DNA of 47,143 nucleotides from Planctomycetota bacterium (GTDB taxonomy: Bacteria > Planctomycetota > JACOTG01), in assembly GCA_016178505.1 (NCBI GenBank), contig JACOTG010000105.1, forward strand, positions 1-47,143, read 5' to 3'. A program made the position numbers and the translations under genes. Shown piece after piece: positions 26,960-35,453 of this stretch (positions are counted from its first letter, which is position 1; every line of letters begins with the position of its first letter). The notes under the pieces are model-generated. The model saw only the letters and a program-made list of their open reading frames with translations, ran no database searches and was not told where the DNA came from.

Positions 26960-28621
26960 TCACAACCGCGCGACGCACACCGCGATGTCGTCGCCCAGTT
27001 TCGATTCGTTCGCCGAAAGACCGCCGCTGTCCTTGCCGTCGGGGCCGACGCTGTAGAGGATTACGCGGCGATCGGCTCGCCGCATCCGGAGCGGCTCTCC
27101 GCTGAACGGATCGAGCGGCACCGTGCTCAGCGAGTCGGGCGAGAGATTCGCGACGCTCTCGGGGAATCCGCCGGTCCGGGCGCGATAGCGATGGAGTGCG
27201 AGGAGGGCGATCGCCAACTGCTGCCGCGCGTCGGCGGAAGCGCACTCGAGTGAAGGCCCCGCGAGATTGATGGCCAGCGTTCTCGTCAGCCAACCCTGAA
27301 GTCGGGTCTTCGTGTTCTCGCCGGCGTCGACCAATGCGTCCTTCGACACGCGATACGGTTTCTCGCTGAGAGCCTGAACGTGCTCGATGTTTTTCCGAAA
27401 GCTATCCAGGTCCTCGCCGAGGAAGAACACGCGGTACAGGGATCGGCTCGGGTCGAGATCGAGAGGGCCCAAGCCCAACGTCCAGCCGTTGGCATCGGTC
27501 GCCAGTTTCGAGAATGCCGAATAGCCGAGCGCCTGCTCGAGACGGAGCGCCTTGCTGAACTGCCGCTCGAACGAAAACTCGCCGCCAAACTGCACGTCCG
27601 CGAGAAACTCGGGCAAGGCCTCGTGCGACGAGAGGATGGCCGCGAGCGTCGAGACCGCCATGCGCTCGCACGTCGCGCCCACGAGAATCCCCATCAGCTC
27701 ACCGTCGCCGGCCACGTGTCGCGCCGCGGCGAAGAGCGCGCTCACGTCATCGAGCGCAGCGCGCAGGTCTCCATCTGCGCCCTTCACTCGAGCATCGAGC
27801 ACGACGACGCGCACCGCGGTCAAGAGAGGGAAGAACGGCGCCTGCCGAGTGAAGTCGAGCCGTTGGGCGACGGTGAGGAACGAGCACTTCGGCTTCGTCC
27901 TCGCTTCGCGGAACAGAGCGATGGCAGGAGCCTGACGTGCGAGAAACGTCCGAAGCACGGCGTCCTGCACGTCGATCGAGTCGGTGTCGCCGCGAAACCA
28001 TTCGATCCAGCGTGGCTGCCAGCCGGCGGGGTCCGAGATCGACGCGCTCGTATCCGCCGCGACGTCGACCATGCCGCGGGCGTCCGCAGCCTCCGGCGAC
28101 GCCATGACCCGAAGCGCACGCACGTAGGTTCGCGCGGCGTTGTCGCTGTCCGAGACGTCCGAGGGAACCGTCGACAGTGCGAGCGAATTCGCGTCGGCGC
28201 GAACGGATGCCAGCCGCTGCAGGACTGCGAGATCGAGATTCCAGAACGTCATGAAGAAGAGCGCCGCCGTCACCGCGAGGTGGGCGCCGAGCCGTCCGAC
28301 CGGCCACGTCGTCGCGGCGATCGGAGCCTGCGGATCGCTTCGGCGCAATCCCCGCCGGAAAAGAACGAACGCGGTCGCGCTGTACGCGACGGTCAGGCAC
28401 ACCACGGGCACGAACGCGGACGCGCCGGCCTGCCAGCGAAAGCGAAGAAGCGCCGCGAGCACGGTGAGCCCCAACAGGGCTCCGCCGGGCGCAACGACCG
28501 ACGCGAGAAAGAGCGCGATTCGCGCCGATTTCCGCGTGCAGCGGGCTCCGAGAGCAAACGTGAGCGTCGTCACCAGCACCACGAGCGCAAAGCTCTCGAG
28601 TCCGAGAAGGGAGTATCCCAT
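26960..28621 (-). CDS. Membrane protein of unknown function, four N-terminal helices
   Basis: 553 residues; AAGGAG stands 8 nt before ATG 28621. Four membrane helices are predicted at about 5-26, 33-59, 69-88 and 111-134, followed by a large soluble helical region (about 140-480). The C-terminal 75 residues (QQLAIALLALHRYRARTGGFP, then SVGPDGKDSGG) resemble the tail region of proteins related to type II secretion pseudopilins, where GGFP and a G-x-DGxDxGG stretch recur in Planctomycetota. I read the first motif as LAIALLALHRYRARTGGFP. The gene is convergent with the kinase across 112 nt and has no coupled neighbour. Its function is not recognisable. Confidence 0.8.
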   Translation of the reverse strand: MGYSLLGLESFALVVLVTTLTFALGARCTRKSARIALFLASVVAPGGALLGLTVLAALLRFRWQAGASAFVPVVCLTVAYSATAFVLFRRGLRRSDPQAPIAATTWPVGRLGAHLAVTAALFFMTFWNLDLAVLQRLASVRADANSLALSTVPSDVSDSDNAARTYVRALRVMASPEAADARGMVDVAADTSASISDPAGWQPRWIEWFRGDTDSIDVQDAVLRTFLARQAPAIALFREARTKPKCSFLTVAQRLDFTRQAPFFPLLTAVRVVVLDARVKGADGDLRAALDDVSALFAAARHVAGDGELMGILVGATCERMAVSTLAAILSSHEALPEFLADVQFGGEFSFERQFSKALRLEQALGYSAFSKLATDANGWTLGLGPLDLDPSRSLYRVFFLGEDLDSFRKNIEHVQALSEKPYRVSKDALVDAGENTKTRLQGWLTRTLAINLAGPSLECASADARQQLAIALLALHRYRARTGGFPESVANLSPDSLSTVPLDPFSGEPLRMRRADRRVILYSVGPDGKDSGGLSANESKLGDDIAVCVARL

Positions 28622-28726
28622 GGAACCGACTCCTTACCTTTCGTCCGAGGTGAAGCCCTCAGCGCGTCAACGATGGGCCCGCAGACTCGGAAGCAAGCAG
28701 CGGTATTCCGAAGAATTCAGATGGAC

Positions 28727-28845
28727 GGCTCGGGGATCCGTCTTGGTGCACTCCCGTCTCGACGAACGCGGTGACGTTTGTGACGAAGCGTCGCCGCGTC
28801 ATGCGGACCTGCCGGTGCTTGAACTCGGTGACAACGGACGCGATG
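28727..28845 (-). pseudogene. Decayed fragment of the tex S1 domain
   Basis: The minus-strand reading VVTEFKHRQVRMT then FVTNVTAFVETGVHQDG matches the S1 domain of tex at 29590-29720 (DVTEFAHLQVGMT, VVTNVTAFGAFVDVGVHQDG) with a 3-residue deletion and many changes. DNA similarity is clear across about 110 bp and stops near the end of hicA. It has no start and no S1 domain end, so it is non-functional. Confidence 0.75.
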
Positions 28846-28857
28846 TCTGTTGTTGCG

Positions 28858-29100
28858 TTACTCGAACAGGGAAACGACCAGTTTCTCCTTCGGCATTCCG
28901 AGATGCTGCGCGACATCGCTCAAGATTCCGCCCAGCGTACCGACGCGAAGTGAGGCGTGGGCCGGGATCGTAATGTGGTGTTCGCCGTTCCGACGCGTCG
29001 TCAACCGGATGTGACTTCCCACCCGCCGAGTCACCGTGTAGCCGTAAGCTGCGAGAAGCTTGGCCAGCCGCTGCCCGCCGACGTCGCGGGGCAACTTCAT
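28858..29100 (-). CDS. hicA: HicA-type mRNA interferase toxin
   Basis: 80 residues. A double-stranded-RNA-binding-like fold is indicated by MKLPRDVGGQRLAKLLAAYGY, then RRVGSHIRLTT with the conserved Gly-Ser-His that holds the catalytic His, and HHITIPAH near the middle. HicA toxins cut mRNA; HicB neutralises them. The ATG at 29100 overlaps the antitoxin stop by 4 nt (ATGA), so the antitoxin is made first. The gene ends only about 13 nt from the tex relic. Length and motifs are complete, so it is likely functional. Confidence 0.9.
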   Translation of the reverse strand: MKLPRDVGGQRLAKLLAAYGYTVTRRVGSHIRLTTRRNGEHHITIPAHASLRVGTLGGILSDVAQHLGMPKEKLVVSLFE

Positions 29101-29324
29101 ACGCGGAGTATTTCGTCTCTCACGAGATGCAGCCGGACGATTCTGGGCCGACTTCTGGCTCCGGCGTAGTGGCAGCGAACGGCCTCGAGGATGTTCTTTC
29201 GGAGGGATTCGATCTCATTTGCTTCCGTGAAGATGCTTTCGCCCGCCGCGTGGGCTGTGAAGCCGCCTTCGGGAGCCTCTTCGACCACGAAAACCAATTC
29301 GATGGGTGCTTTTTTGCGAGCCAT
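29097..29324 (-). CDS. hicB: HicB-like antitoxin
   Basis: 75 residues from ATG 29324; a longer in-frame start at 29396 reaches into the upstream spacer. The pattern ELVFVVEEAPEGGFTAHAAG, of which EEAPEGGFTAHA is the core, followed by SIFTEANEIESLRKNI and RPRIVRLHLVRDEIL, is the HicB-like half-domain often mislabelled as a 2-oxoisovalerate dehydrogenase subunit. No DNA-binding helix-turn-helix is attached, so repression of the operon would need the complex itself or another factor. The order antitoxin then toxin is the reverse of the classic hicAB. A -10-like TATCAT lies 6 nt before the ATG. Confidence 0.85.
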   Translation of the reverse strand: MARKKAPIELVFVVEEAPEGGFTAHAAGESIFTEANEIESLRKNILEAVRCHYAGARSRPRIVRLHLVRDEILRV

Positions 29325-29330
29325 GGCGGG

Positions 29331-29336
29331 ATGATA
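29331..29336 (-). promoter_or_regulatory. -10-like box just before hicB
   Basis: On the minus strand TATCAT is followed by 6 nt and then the hicB ATG; no Shine-Dalgarno sequence fits between them. This suggests a leaderless or near-leaderless mRNA, as for the sigma factor at 23280. Confidence 0.35.
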
Positions 29337-29456
29337 GCGCGTGCCTGCCTGCGGGGAAAGGCGATCGACCCCCGGACCGCAGGCGGCGCACGTCAACGGC
29401 CACCAGAGTCGTCTTCTCCGTGGATCTAGCCGGCCCGCCCGCGACGTCGTCGCGGG

Positions 29457-31634
29457 TCAACGCGCCTGCTTGATCGAGAGGCCGATGCGGCGGCGCGCAG
29501 GGTCGAGCTGCAGCACCTTCACCGTGACGCGGTCGCCGACCTTCACGACTTCGGACGGGTCCTTCACGAAGCGGTTCGCCAGCTCGCTCACGTGGACGAG
29601 GCCGTCTTGGTGCACGCCCACGTCGACGAACGCGCCGAACGCGGTCACGTTGGTGACGACGCCTTGCAGCGTCATGCCGACTTGCAGGTGCGCGAACTCG
29701 GTGACGTCGTCGCGGAAGCCGGCTTCTTCGAACGCGGCGCGCGGGTCGCGGCCGGGCTTCTCGAGTTCCGCGAGGATGTCGCGCAGCGTCGGTTCGCCGC
29801 GCTGATCGTCGACGTAATGTTTGACGTCGATCTTCTTCACGAGATCGGCGCGACCGACGAGACCGGCGACGTCGACGCCGAGGTCCTTCGCCATGCGCTC
29901 GACGACGTCGTAGCTCTCGGGATGGACCGCGCTCGCATCGAGCGGATCTTTGCCGCCGCGAATGCGCATGAAGCCCGCGGCTTGCTCGAACGCCTTCGCG
30001 CCGAGGCGCTTCACCTTGCGAAGCTCGCGTCGCGAACCGAGCGCGCCGTTCTCGTTGCGATACGCCACGATGTTCTTCGCGATCGTCTCGCCGATCCCAG
30101 AAACGTAGGCGAGGAGCTTGGGCGACGCCGTGTTCACGTCGACGCCCACTTGGTTCACGCACGACTCGACGACCGCGTCGAGCGAGCGAGCGAGCGCCGG
30201 CTGGTCGACGTCGTGCTGGTACTGGCCGACGCCGATCGACTTCGGATCGATCTTCACCAGCTCCGCGAGCGGATCTTGTAGGCGTCGCCCGATCGACACC
30301 GCGCCGCGCACGGTGACGTCCTTGTCGGGAAGTTCGTCGCGCGCGATCTCCGACGCCGAGTAGACCGACGCACCGCTTTCGTTCACGAGCACGACGATGC
30401 AGCCTTCGGGCAGCTCTTTGTCTTTCTTCATCGCGCGCACGAGTTCGTGCGTCTCGCGGCCCGCGGTCCCGTTGCCGATCGCGACGGATTCGGTGCGGTG
30501 CTTTGCGGCAAGCGAGGCGAGCGTCTTTCGCGCCTCGGCCGCACGCTTCTGCGGCTCGTGCGGGTAGATCACGGTCTCTTCGACGAGCGCGCCCGTCGCG
30601 TCGAGCACGACGACCTTGCAGCCTGTTCGAAATCCCGGGTCGATCGCGAGCACGCGCTTGCCGCCGAGCGGCGCTTGCAGCAGGAGGTGGCGCAGGTTCT
30701 CGGCGAACACGCGAATCGCTTCGGCGTCGGCGCGCTCTTTCAGCGTCGTGCGCACGTCGGACTCGATCGACGGCTCGAGGAGGCGCTCCCACGAATCGAC
30801 CAGCGCCGCGTCGAGGTCGGCCGCCAGCGCGGCGCGGCGCTCGCGCACGACGCGGCGGCGGATGCGCGCGAGCGCGGCCTCGGGATCGACCACGAGCGAG
30901 ACGCGCAAGAATCCCTCCGCCTCGCCGCGCAGCATCGCGAGCACGCGATGACTCGGCGCCGTCCGCACGAATTCCGAGCAGTCGAAGTAGTCGGAGAACT
31001 TCGCCGCTTCGTCTTTCTTCTTCGCGATCACCTTCGACGCGAGGCGCCCTTCGCCGAGCGCGAGATCGCGTAGCGGCGCACGCACGTCGGCGTCGTCCGC
31101 GATGCGTTCAGCCACGATGTCGCGCGCGCCCTGCCACGCGGCCTCGGCGTCGGGCACGCCCTTCTCCGGATCGACGAACGGCTGCGCGAGCGCCTCGCGA
31201 GGCCGCTCGAGCCGCAGTGCTTGCGCCCAGATGTGCTCGGCGAGCGGCTCGAGCCCGCGCTCGCGCGCCATCGTCGCGCGCGTGCGACGCTTCGGCTTGA
31301 ACGGCAGGTAGAGGTCTTCCAGCTCGGTCTTCGAGTCGGTGGCGAGGATGCGCTTTCGCAATTCGTCGGTGAGCTTCCCCTGCTCCGCGATCGAGTCGAG
31401 GATCGTCTTCCGCCGCGCTTCGAGGTCCGTTCGATACTCGTGGCGCTCGCGGATCTTCTGCAGCGCCACCTCGTCGAGCCCGCCCGTCACTTCTTTCCGA
31501 TAGCGCGCGACGAACGGAACAGTTGCACCCTCGGCGAACAGCGCAAGCGCGCGCTCCACGCCGCGCAGCGGAAGCGACAGATCCTTCGCGACCGCGGCCG
31601 CGAGGTCGGGCGGCGGCGATTGCGCGTCAGTCAT
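29457..31634 (-). CDS. tex: Tex-family RNA-binding transcription accessory protein
   Basis: 725 residues from ATG 31634, with AGGA upstream; a longer frame to 31817 adds a Cys-rich leader of no likely meaning. The order is the Tex N-terminal helical region (PFVARYRKEVTGGLDE; SKTELEDLYLPFKPKRRTRA), a YqgF/RNase H-like domain (LAIDPGFRTGCKVVVLD; IGNGTAGRET), helix-hairpin-helix motifs (VNTASPKLLAYVSGIG) and a C-terminal S1 domain (about 645-715) ending RRRIGLSIKQAR. It is slightly shorter than E. coli Tex. Tex binds nucleic acids and affects transcription and stress tolerance. It heads toward hicBA and follows the nucleotidyltransferase gene after 11 nt. Remains of its S1 region lie at 28727. 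Confidence 0.95.
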   Translation of the reverse strand: MTDAQSPPPDLAAAVAKDLSLPLRGVERALALFAEGATVPFVARYRKEVTGGLDEVALQKIRERHEYRTDLEARRKTILDSIAEQGKLTDELRKRILATDSKTELEDLYLPFKPKRRTRATMARERGLEPLAEHIWAQALRLERPREALAQPFVDPEKGVPDAEAAWQGARDIVAERIADDADVRAPLRDLALGEGRLASKVIAKKKDEAAKFSDYFDCSEFVRTAPSHRVLAMLRGEAEGFLRVSLVVDPEAALARIRRRVVRERRAALAADLDAALVDSWERLLEPSIESDVRTTLKERADAEAIRVFAENLRHLLLQAPLGGKRVLAIDPGFRTGCKVVVLDATGALVEETVIYPHEPQKRAAEARKTLASLAAKHRTESVAIGNGTAGRETHELVRAMKKDKELPEGCIVVLVNESGASVYSASEIARDELPDKDVTVRGAVSIGRRLQDPLAELVKIDPKSIGVGQYQHDVDQPALARSLDAVVESCVNQVGVDVNTASPKLLAYVSGIGETIAKNIVAYRNENGALGSRRELRKVKRLGAKAFEQAAGFMRIRGGKDPLDASAVHPESYDVVERMAKDLGVDVAGLVGRADLVKKIDVKHYVDDQRGEPTLRDILAELEKPGRDPRAAFEEAGFRDDVTEFAHLQVGMTLQGVVTNVTAFGAFVDVGVHQDGLVHVSELANRFVKDPSEVVKVGDRVTVKVLQLDPARRRIGLSIKQAR

Positions 31635-31645
31635 GGCAATCCTGT

Positions 31646-32227
31646 TTACCGATGAATGCCGGACTCTGCGAGAGCACGCTCGAGGTGGGTCGTGACACCG
31701 AGTGCATCCGCCCACTTCCGTAGATACTCGACATCGATAGTAGTGCCACTGACCTTGAGTACGCCCAATACGTCCCGCCATTGGCGGTCGGAGACCCCGC
31801 TGCCTTTTCGATACCAATCGAGTTTCCGAAGCACCAGATCTTCGGGCGTGGGAAGGTAGAGCGTTTGATTGGGGAAGTCTGCGTGCACCGTCGCCCGGCG
31901 CCGTCGCATTTCCTCCCGGACGTGCGAGTCACGAACAGGGTAGACGTCCACCTTCGTCATGGTTTCGAGGTGGATGACGTTGAACGGCGCTCCGCGCCGC
32001 ACAGCGTCGGCGATGGCCGCGTCGTCTAGATAAAACGTGGCGCGCATGGCAGCAACGAGCCCGTCGACGCCTTCGGTTCTGACGTCCGCGACGAAGTCGA
32101 CGTCCTCCGTCGATCGAACCTCGCCCATCAAGGAACTTGCGACGGATCCGCCGATGAGATGCGGAATGCCGAGGCGCTCGAAGATCTCGGACACCAGGAA
32201 GACAGCGCGGCTCGGACTGCCGGCCAT
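31646..32227 (-). CDS. Nucleotidyltransferase-fold protein (AbiEii/DUF6036-like)
   Basis: 193 residues. The minimal nucleotidyltransferase signature is complete: GGSVASSLMG (Gly26, Gly27, Ser28) followed by STEDVDFVAD with Asp42 and Asp44, and a later VDVYPVRD that may supply the third acidic residue. The C-terminal half is helical (LPTPEDLVLRKLDWYR, a motif typical of this group). Such proteins transfer nucleotides to RNA or protein and often act as toxins of type IV-like or MenT-like modules. It starts 1 nt after the stop of a small partner gene (32229-32546), suggesting a two-gene toxin-antitoxin-like unit. It lies upstream of tex by 11 nt and may be co-transcribed with it. Confidence 0.8.
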   Translation of the reverse strand: MAGSPSRAVFLVSEIFERLGIPHLIGGSVASSLMGEVRSTEDVDFVADVRTEGVDGLVAAMRATFYLDDAAIADAVRRGAPFNVIHLETMTKVDVYPVRDSHVREEMRRRRATVHADFPNQTLYLPTPEDLVLRKLDWYRKGSGVSDRQWRDVLGVLKVSGTTIDVEYLRKWADALGVTTHLERALAESGIHR

Positions 32228-32228
32228 C

Positions 32229-32546
32229 CTAGTAGCCCATCTTCTCAGGGTCCCACGCGAACGCCTTGATCATCGTCTCGCGATCGAGCCTCAACGCTGC
32301 CAGCCGCAGCTCGACCTCGCGGGCGCTCGCATTCGGGTAGCGTTGTCGGATCCCGATTCGGCCGAATTCGTCGACTGCTTCACAGAGGTCGCCAAGCCGG
32401 CGAGCCTTTTCGGTCAGCGTCATGCGCCGGTAACCCTCCATCAGGATGCGGTCGATCTGGGGGCTCGTGTCGAGGGACTGCGGCTTATAGCCCGGCGGGA
32501 TAGGCTCGCGGGCGATCCGTGCGGCGTCGTCGTGCGTGATCCACAT
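32229..32546 (-). CDS. Small helical partner of the nucleotidyltransferase
   Basis: 105 residues from ATG 32546; an earlier in-frame start at 32570 is possible. No signal or membrane segment. The sequence is charged and helical: a core of MTLTEKARRLGDLCEAV, then RQRYPNASAREVELRLAALR and a short tail with WDPEKMGY. I split the core as REVELRLAALRLDRETM. Proteins with this pattern are frequent beside DUF6036-like nucleotidyltransferases, which fits an antitoxin or substrate-adaptor role, but I know of no experiment on them. TTGACC at 32578-32583 could be a -35 box, though the matching -10 is weak. It is transcribed first in the pair. Confidence 0.65.
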   Translation of the reverse strand: MWITHDDAARIAREPIPPGYKPQSLDTSPQIDRILMEGYRRMTLTEKARRLGDLCEAVDEFGRIGIRQRYPNASAREVELRLAALRLDRETMIKAFAWDPEKMGY

Positions 32547-32766
32547 GGCGATGAATCTCGCACGACGCAAGACGCCGGGTCAACGCCGGCGGCGCATCCG
32601 CTCGCTCGGATTCAGCGACGCACCGAGAGTGGAAGCGAGCGCGATGCTCTCGCTGGGTGGAAGCCGAGATCGATGGGTCCCTCGGAGAGCGCGCGAAACA
32701 CCCTTCGAGCAACTGTCGCTGGACCCGGCAATTACCCTAGACTGCCGAGGCCGATCCCGCGCTCAG

Positions 32767-32790
32767 ATCAAAGATCCGCAATCAAAGATC
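32767..32790 (+). repeat. Tandem ATCAAAGATC repeat upstream of the fused sigma factor
   Basis: ATCAAAGATC occurs at 32767-32776 and 32781-32790, 14 bp apart, about 55-78 bp before the start of the sigma gene. This is a possible regulator site. The rest of the 298-nt gap holds no gene. Confidence 0.4.
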
Positions 32791-32830
32791 GAAGCTGCCA
32801 TTGAACCGATTCAGTCGACCGCGGCCACTT

Positions 32831-32860
32831 GAGAGTCAGCAAACATGAACTCCGACTCTC
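32831..32860 (+). promoter_or_regulatory. Inverted repeat enclosing the start codon
   Basis: GAGAGTC (32831-32837) and GACTCTC (32854-32860) are perfect complements with a 16-nt loop that contains ATG 32845. In mRNA this would put the purine-rich region and start codon in a hairpin, a possible means of translational control. Confidence 0.45.
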
Positions 32861-35376
32861 GATCGATCGACGCGGCGCGGCTCCTCGAGCACGTCGAGGG
32901 CATTCGCCGTCTCGCCAAGCGGCTCCTCCGCGACGAGGACGCGGCCGACGACGTCGCGCAGGAGACGTTGCTCATCGCCCTTCGATCGCAGCCGTCGATC
33001 GAGCGCCCGCACGCGTGGCTGAACGCGATCGTTCGCCATGTCGCGCGCGGATTCGTCCGCACCGAGCGACGACGCGCGGAGCGTGAGACGCGCGCCGCGC
33101 AACCGGAGGTGCAGCCCTCCACGTTTGCGGCGGTCGAGCGCGTCTCCGAGCAGCGACGCGTCCTCGGCGCGGTGCTCGATCTCGAGGACACATACCGCAC
33201 GGTCGTGGTCCTTCGGTTCTTCGAGGACTTGCCGCCTCGTGAGATCGCTCGCCGACTCGACGTTCCCGTCGAAACCGTTCGCACGCGCCTGAAGCGCGCG
33301 TGTGCGACTCTTCGCGAGCGCCTCCGCGACGAGCACGGCGGCGACGACCGAGCGTGGCGACTCGCGATCCTTCCGCTCTTGGCAGTGAAGGCAAAGTCAG
33401 GCACCGCAGGAATCCCCGGAGGGCTGATCGTGGCGACGACCGCGAAGATCGCATCGGTGGCGGCGGCGGTGATCCTCGCGATCCTCGCCATCGTGTTCTG
33501 GCATTCCTCGCCGAGCCCGAAGCTCGAGTCGACCGCCGGCGCTTCGCGATCGAGATTCACGGCCGCGCCGACCGTTGCTGCGTCGCCAAACGTCGACGCG
33601 GCGAAGACCCCGGCGTCCTCGCCTGTCGCGGACGCGCCGGCGTCGTCTCCCGAGGCAAGCGCGAAGCCGCCCGCCTCCGAAAGCAAGGTGCGTTTGTCCG
33701 GAACGATCGTCGTGACGGATTCCTCGGGGGCGGAGTACTCGCTCGAATCGGGCACGTTCGAAATCTCCGCGAGCGATGGGTACACGATGCCGCAAGGGTC
33801 AGCGACGGTGGAGCGCGGATCGTGGAGCACCACGATCGCTCGCCGCCCCGAACTTACGATCTTCAACATCCGGCTCGGCGGCCGCGCCGCGGTCTGGGAC
33901 GACGACGGGCGATGGGTTCCGTTTCCGGAGTCGGGCGTTCTCGAGATTCGAGCGCACTGGCCCAAGCCGACGATGCTGCACGTGCGCTCGGCGGCCGACC
34001 GCCGCGAACTCGACGATGTGGAACTCGTCGCCGGACCGCCACCTGACAATCTCTGCTTCTCTCACCCGGGACCGTTCAACGAAGACGCGGTTTTCGGTCG
34101 TGCGCTGGTCTCGCCAATTCGATTGAACGATCGGGTGGTCGGCAACTGGCCGGGCTCGAACAACTTGCTCGGACGCTCGTGGATCTTCGCGCGATGCCGC
34201 GGCTTTGGTTGGGGCCGCGCCGAGATCGACCTGGCAACGGGCGGCGACGTGTTCATCGATCTTCGAGCGGGCGGCGACCTCGAGATCACGTTCACGGGTC
34301 CCGGAAATCGTGACCACTGCTGCTTGCGGCTATGGTCCGGCGAGTCCACGGAGGGGATGCCGTGGGGACAGTTCCCGATCCCGGCCGCACCTCGACTCAC
34401 GATCGATTCCGTTCCTGCGGGTCACGGCGTCGTTCGTGCGCTTCTCGGGGACTTCGGCTGGACTACACCGGTGCTCGCGAGTGCCGACGTCGACGTGGTC
34501 GCGGGATCGACGACGACGGTGTCGCTCGTCCTCGGTGCGCGGCCCGAGGTCCGAAAAGTTGCCCTCGCCGGAACCGTCCGCGTTCCGCGCGCGCTCGCGA
34601 AAGGACACATGCAGATTGGGGCGGTACCGCTTGCGACGCCACTCGACGGCAGCCTTCCAGGTCAGGCGGTCGCGCTGATCTCGACCCAAAGCGACGATGA
34701 CTCGGTGATCTATCCCTTCGAGTTCAAAGCGGTGCAACCCGGGCGTTACAAACTCCAACTCGAGCAGCCGCCCGCCGCTTTCTTCGTCGACGTCGGCGAC
34801 GAGGGCAAGCGCGACATCGATCTCGTCGTGCCCGAGCCCGCGCACGTGATCGTCGAGGTCGTCGACGCGGTCACCGCAGAGCCCATCCCCGAGGCGGACG
34901 CCGCCTGGACCGGCAAACCTCCCGGCGACGCCACGAACTTCTCGGGAATGGGGATTCAGCGAACCGATCCGTCTCGCCCCTTCGAGTTCGACGCGCCGCA
35001 GACGGAGATCGAAATCCGCTGCAGCGCCCTTGGCTACGACGGTGCGTCGCAGCCGGTCCTCGTCACCGAGGGAACGAATCGCTTGGTCGTCCGCCTAGCG
35101 CGTTTGTTCGCCATCGTCTTGCGCGTCCGGGACGGGGACGTCGACCTCGCATGGAGAAGCGACTGGCACATCTCGCCCGGTTTGGGCGACACCGGCGGAC
35201 AGCGCCGCGGGTATTCCGACGAAGAGAAGTCCTGTCGCTTCTGGTTCACGAAGCCCGGTCGCTATCGATTCGCGTTCCCGAAGGTCGACGGCTACGAGCC
35301 CGTGCCCGAGCAGGAAGTCGTCGTCGACGCCGACCACGTGAACGAGCACGTCATCCACCTCGTGCGCGAACATTAG
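32845..35376 (+). CDS. ECF sigma factor fused to membrane anchor and exported beta domains
   Basis: 843 residues in one frame. Sigma region 2 is at about 10-75 (DAADDVAQETLLIAL), region 4 at about 105-160 (RTVVVLRFFEDLPPREIARRL, with the helix-turn-helix read as EIARRLDVPVETVRTRL). A transmembrane helix at about 201-219 follows, then a Ser/Pro/Ala linker to about 275. Beyond it come roughly 570 residues of beta-rich repeats of carboxypeptidase-regulatory or immunoglobulin type (GRYKLQLEQPP, GRYRFAFPKV). The sigma part would sit in the cytoplasm and the rest outside. No anti-sigma gene follows; the protein may carry its own sensor. A hairpin surrounds the start. The next two genes lie 77 and 17 nt apart on the same strand and may be co-transcribed. 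Confidence 0.9.
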   Translation: MNSDSRSIDAARLLEHVEGIRRLAKRLLRDEDAADDVAQETLLIALRSQPSIERPHAWLNAIVRHVARGFVRTERRRAERETRAAQPEVQPSTFAAVERVSEQRRVLGAVLDLEDTYRTVVVLRFFEDLPPREIARRLDVPVETVRTRLKRACATLRERLRDEHGGDDRAWRLAILPLLAVKAKSGTAGIPGGLIVATTAKIASVAAAVILAILAIVFWHSSPSPKLESTAGASRSRFTAAPTVAASPNVDAAKTPASSPVADAPASSPEASAKPPASESKVRLSGTIVVTDSSGAEYSLESGTFEISASDGYTMPQGSATVERGSWSTTIARRPELTIFNIRLGGRAAVWDDDGRWVPFPESGVLEIRAHWPKPTMLHVRSAADRRELDDVELVAGPPPDNLCFSHPGPFNEDAVFGRALVSPIRLNDRVVGNWPGSNNLLGRSWIFARCRGFGWGRAEIDLATGGDVFIDLRAGGDLEITFTGPGNRDHCCLRLWSGESTEGMPWGQFPIPAAPRLTIDSVPAGHGVVRALLGDFGWTTPVLASADVDVVAGSTTTVSLVLGARPEVRKVALAGTVRVPRALAKGHMQIGAVPLATPLDGSLPGQAVALISTQSDDDSVIYPFEFKAVQPGRYKLQLEQPPAAFFVDVGDEGKRDIDLVVPEPAHVIVEVVDAVTAEPIPEADAAWTGKPPGDATNFSGMGIQRTDPSRPFEFDAPQTEIEIRCSALGYDGASQPVLVTEGTNRLVVRLARLFAIVLRVRDGDVDLAWRSDWHISPGLGDTGGQRRGYSDEEKSCRFWFTKPGRYRFAFPKVDGYEPVPEQEVVVDADHVNEHVIHLVREH

Positions 35377-35453
35377 AAGCGCCGAGCACAATCCCCTGTC
35401 TCACCACGTCGGACTCCGGCATACTGACCGCACCGCTGGCGGAGAACTCGACG

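Noticed and set aside
27380..28774. Long open frame antisense to the four-helix membrane protein
   Set aside because: No motifs, charged composition and no ribosome-binding site; a GC shadow.
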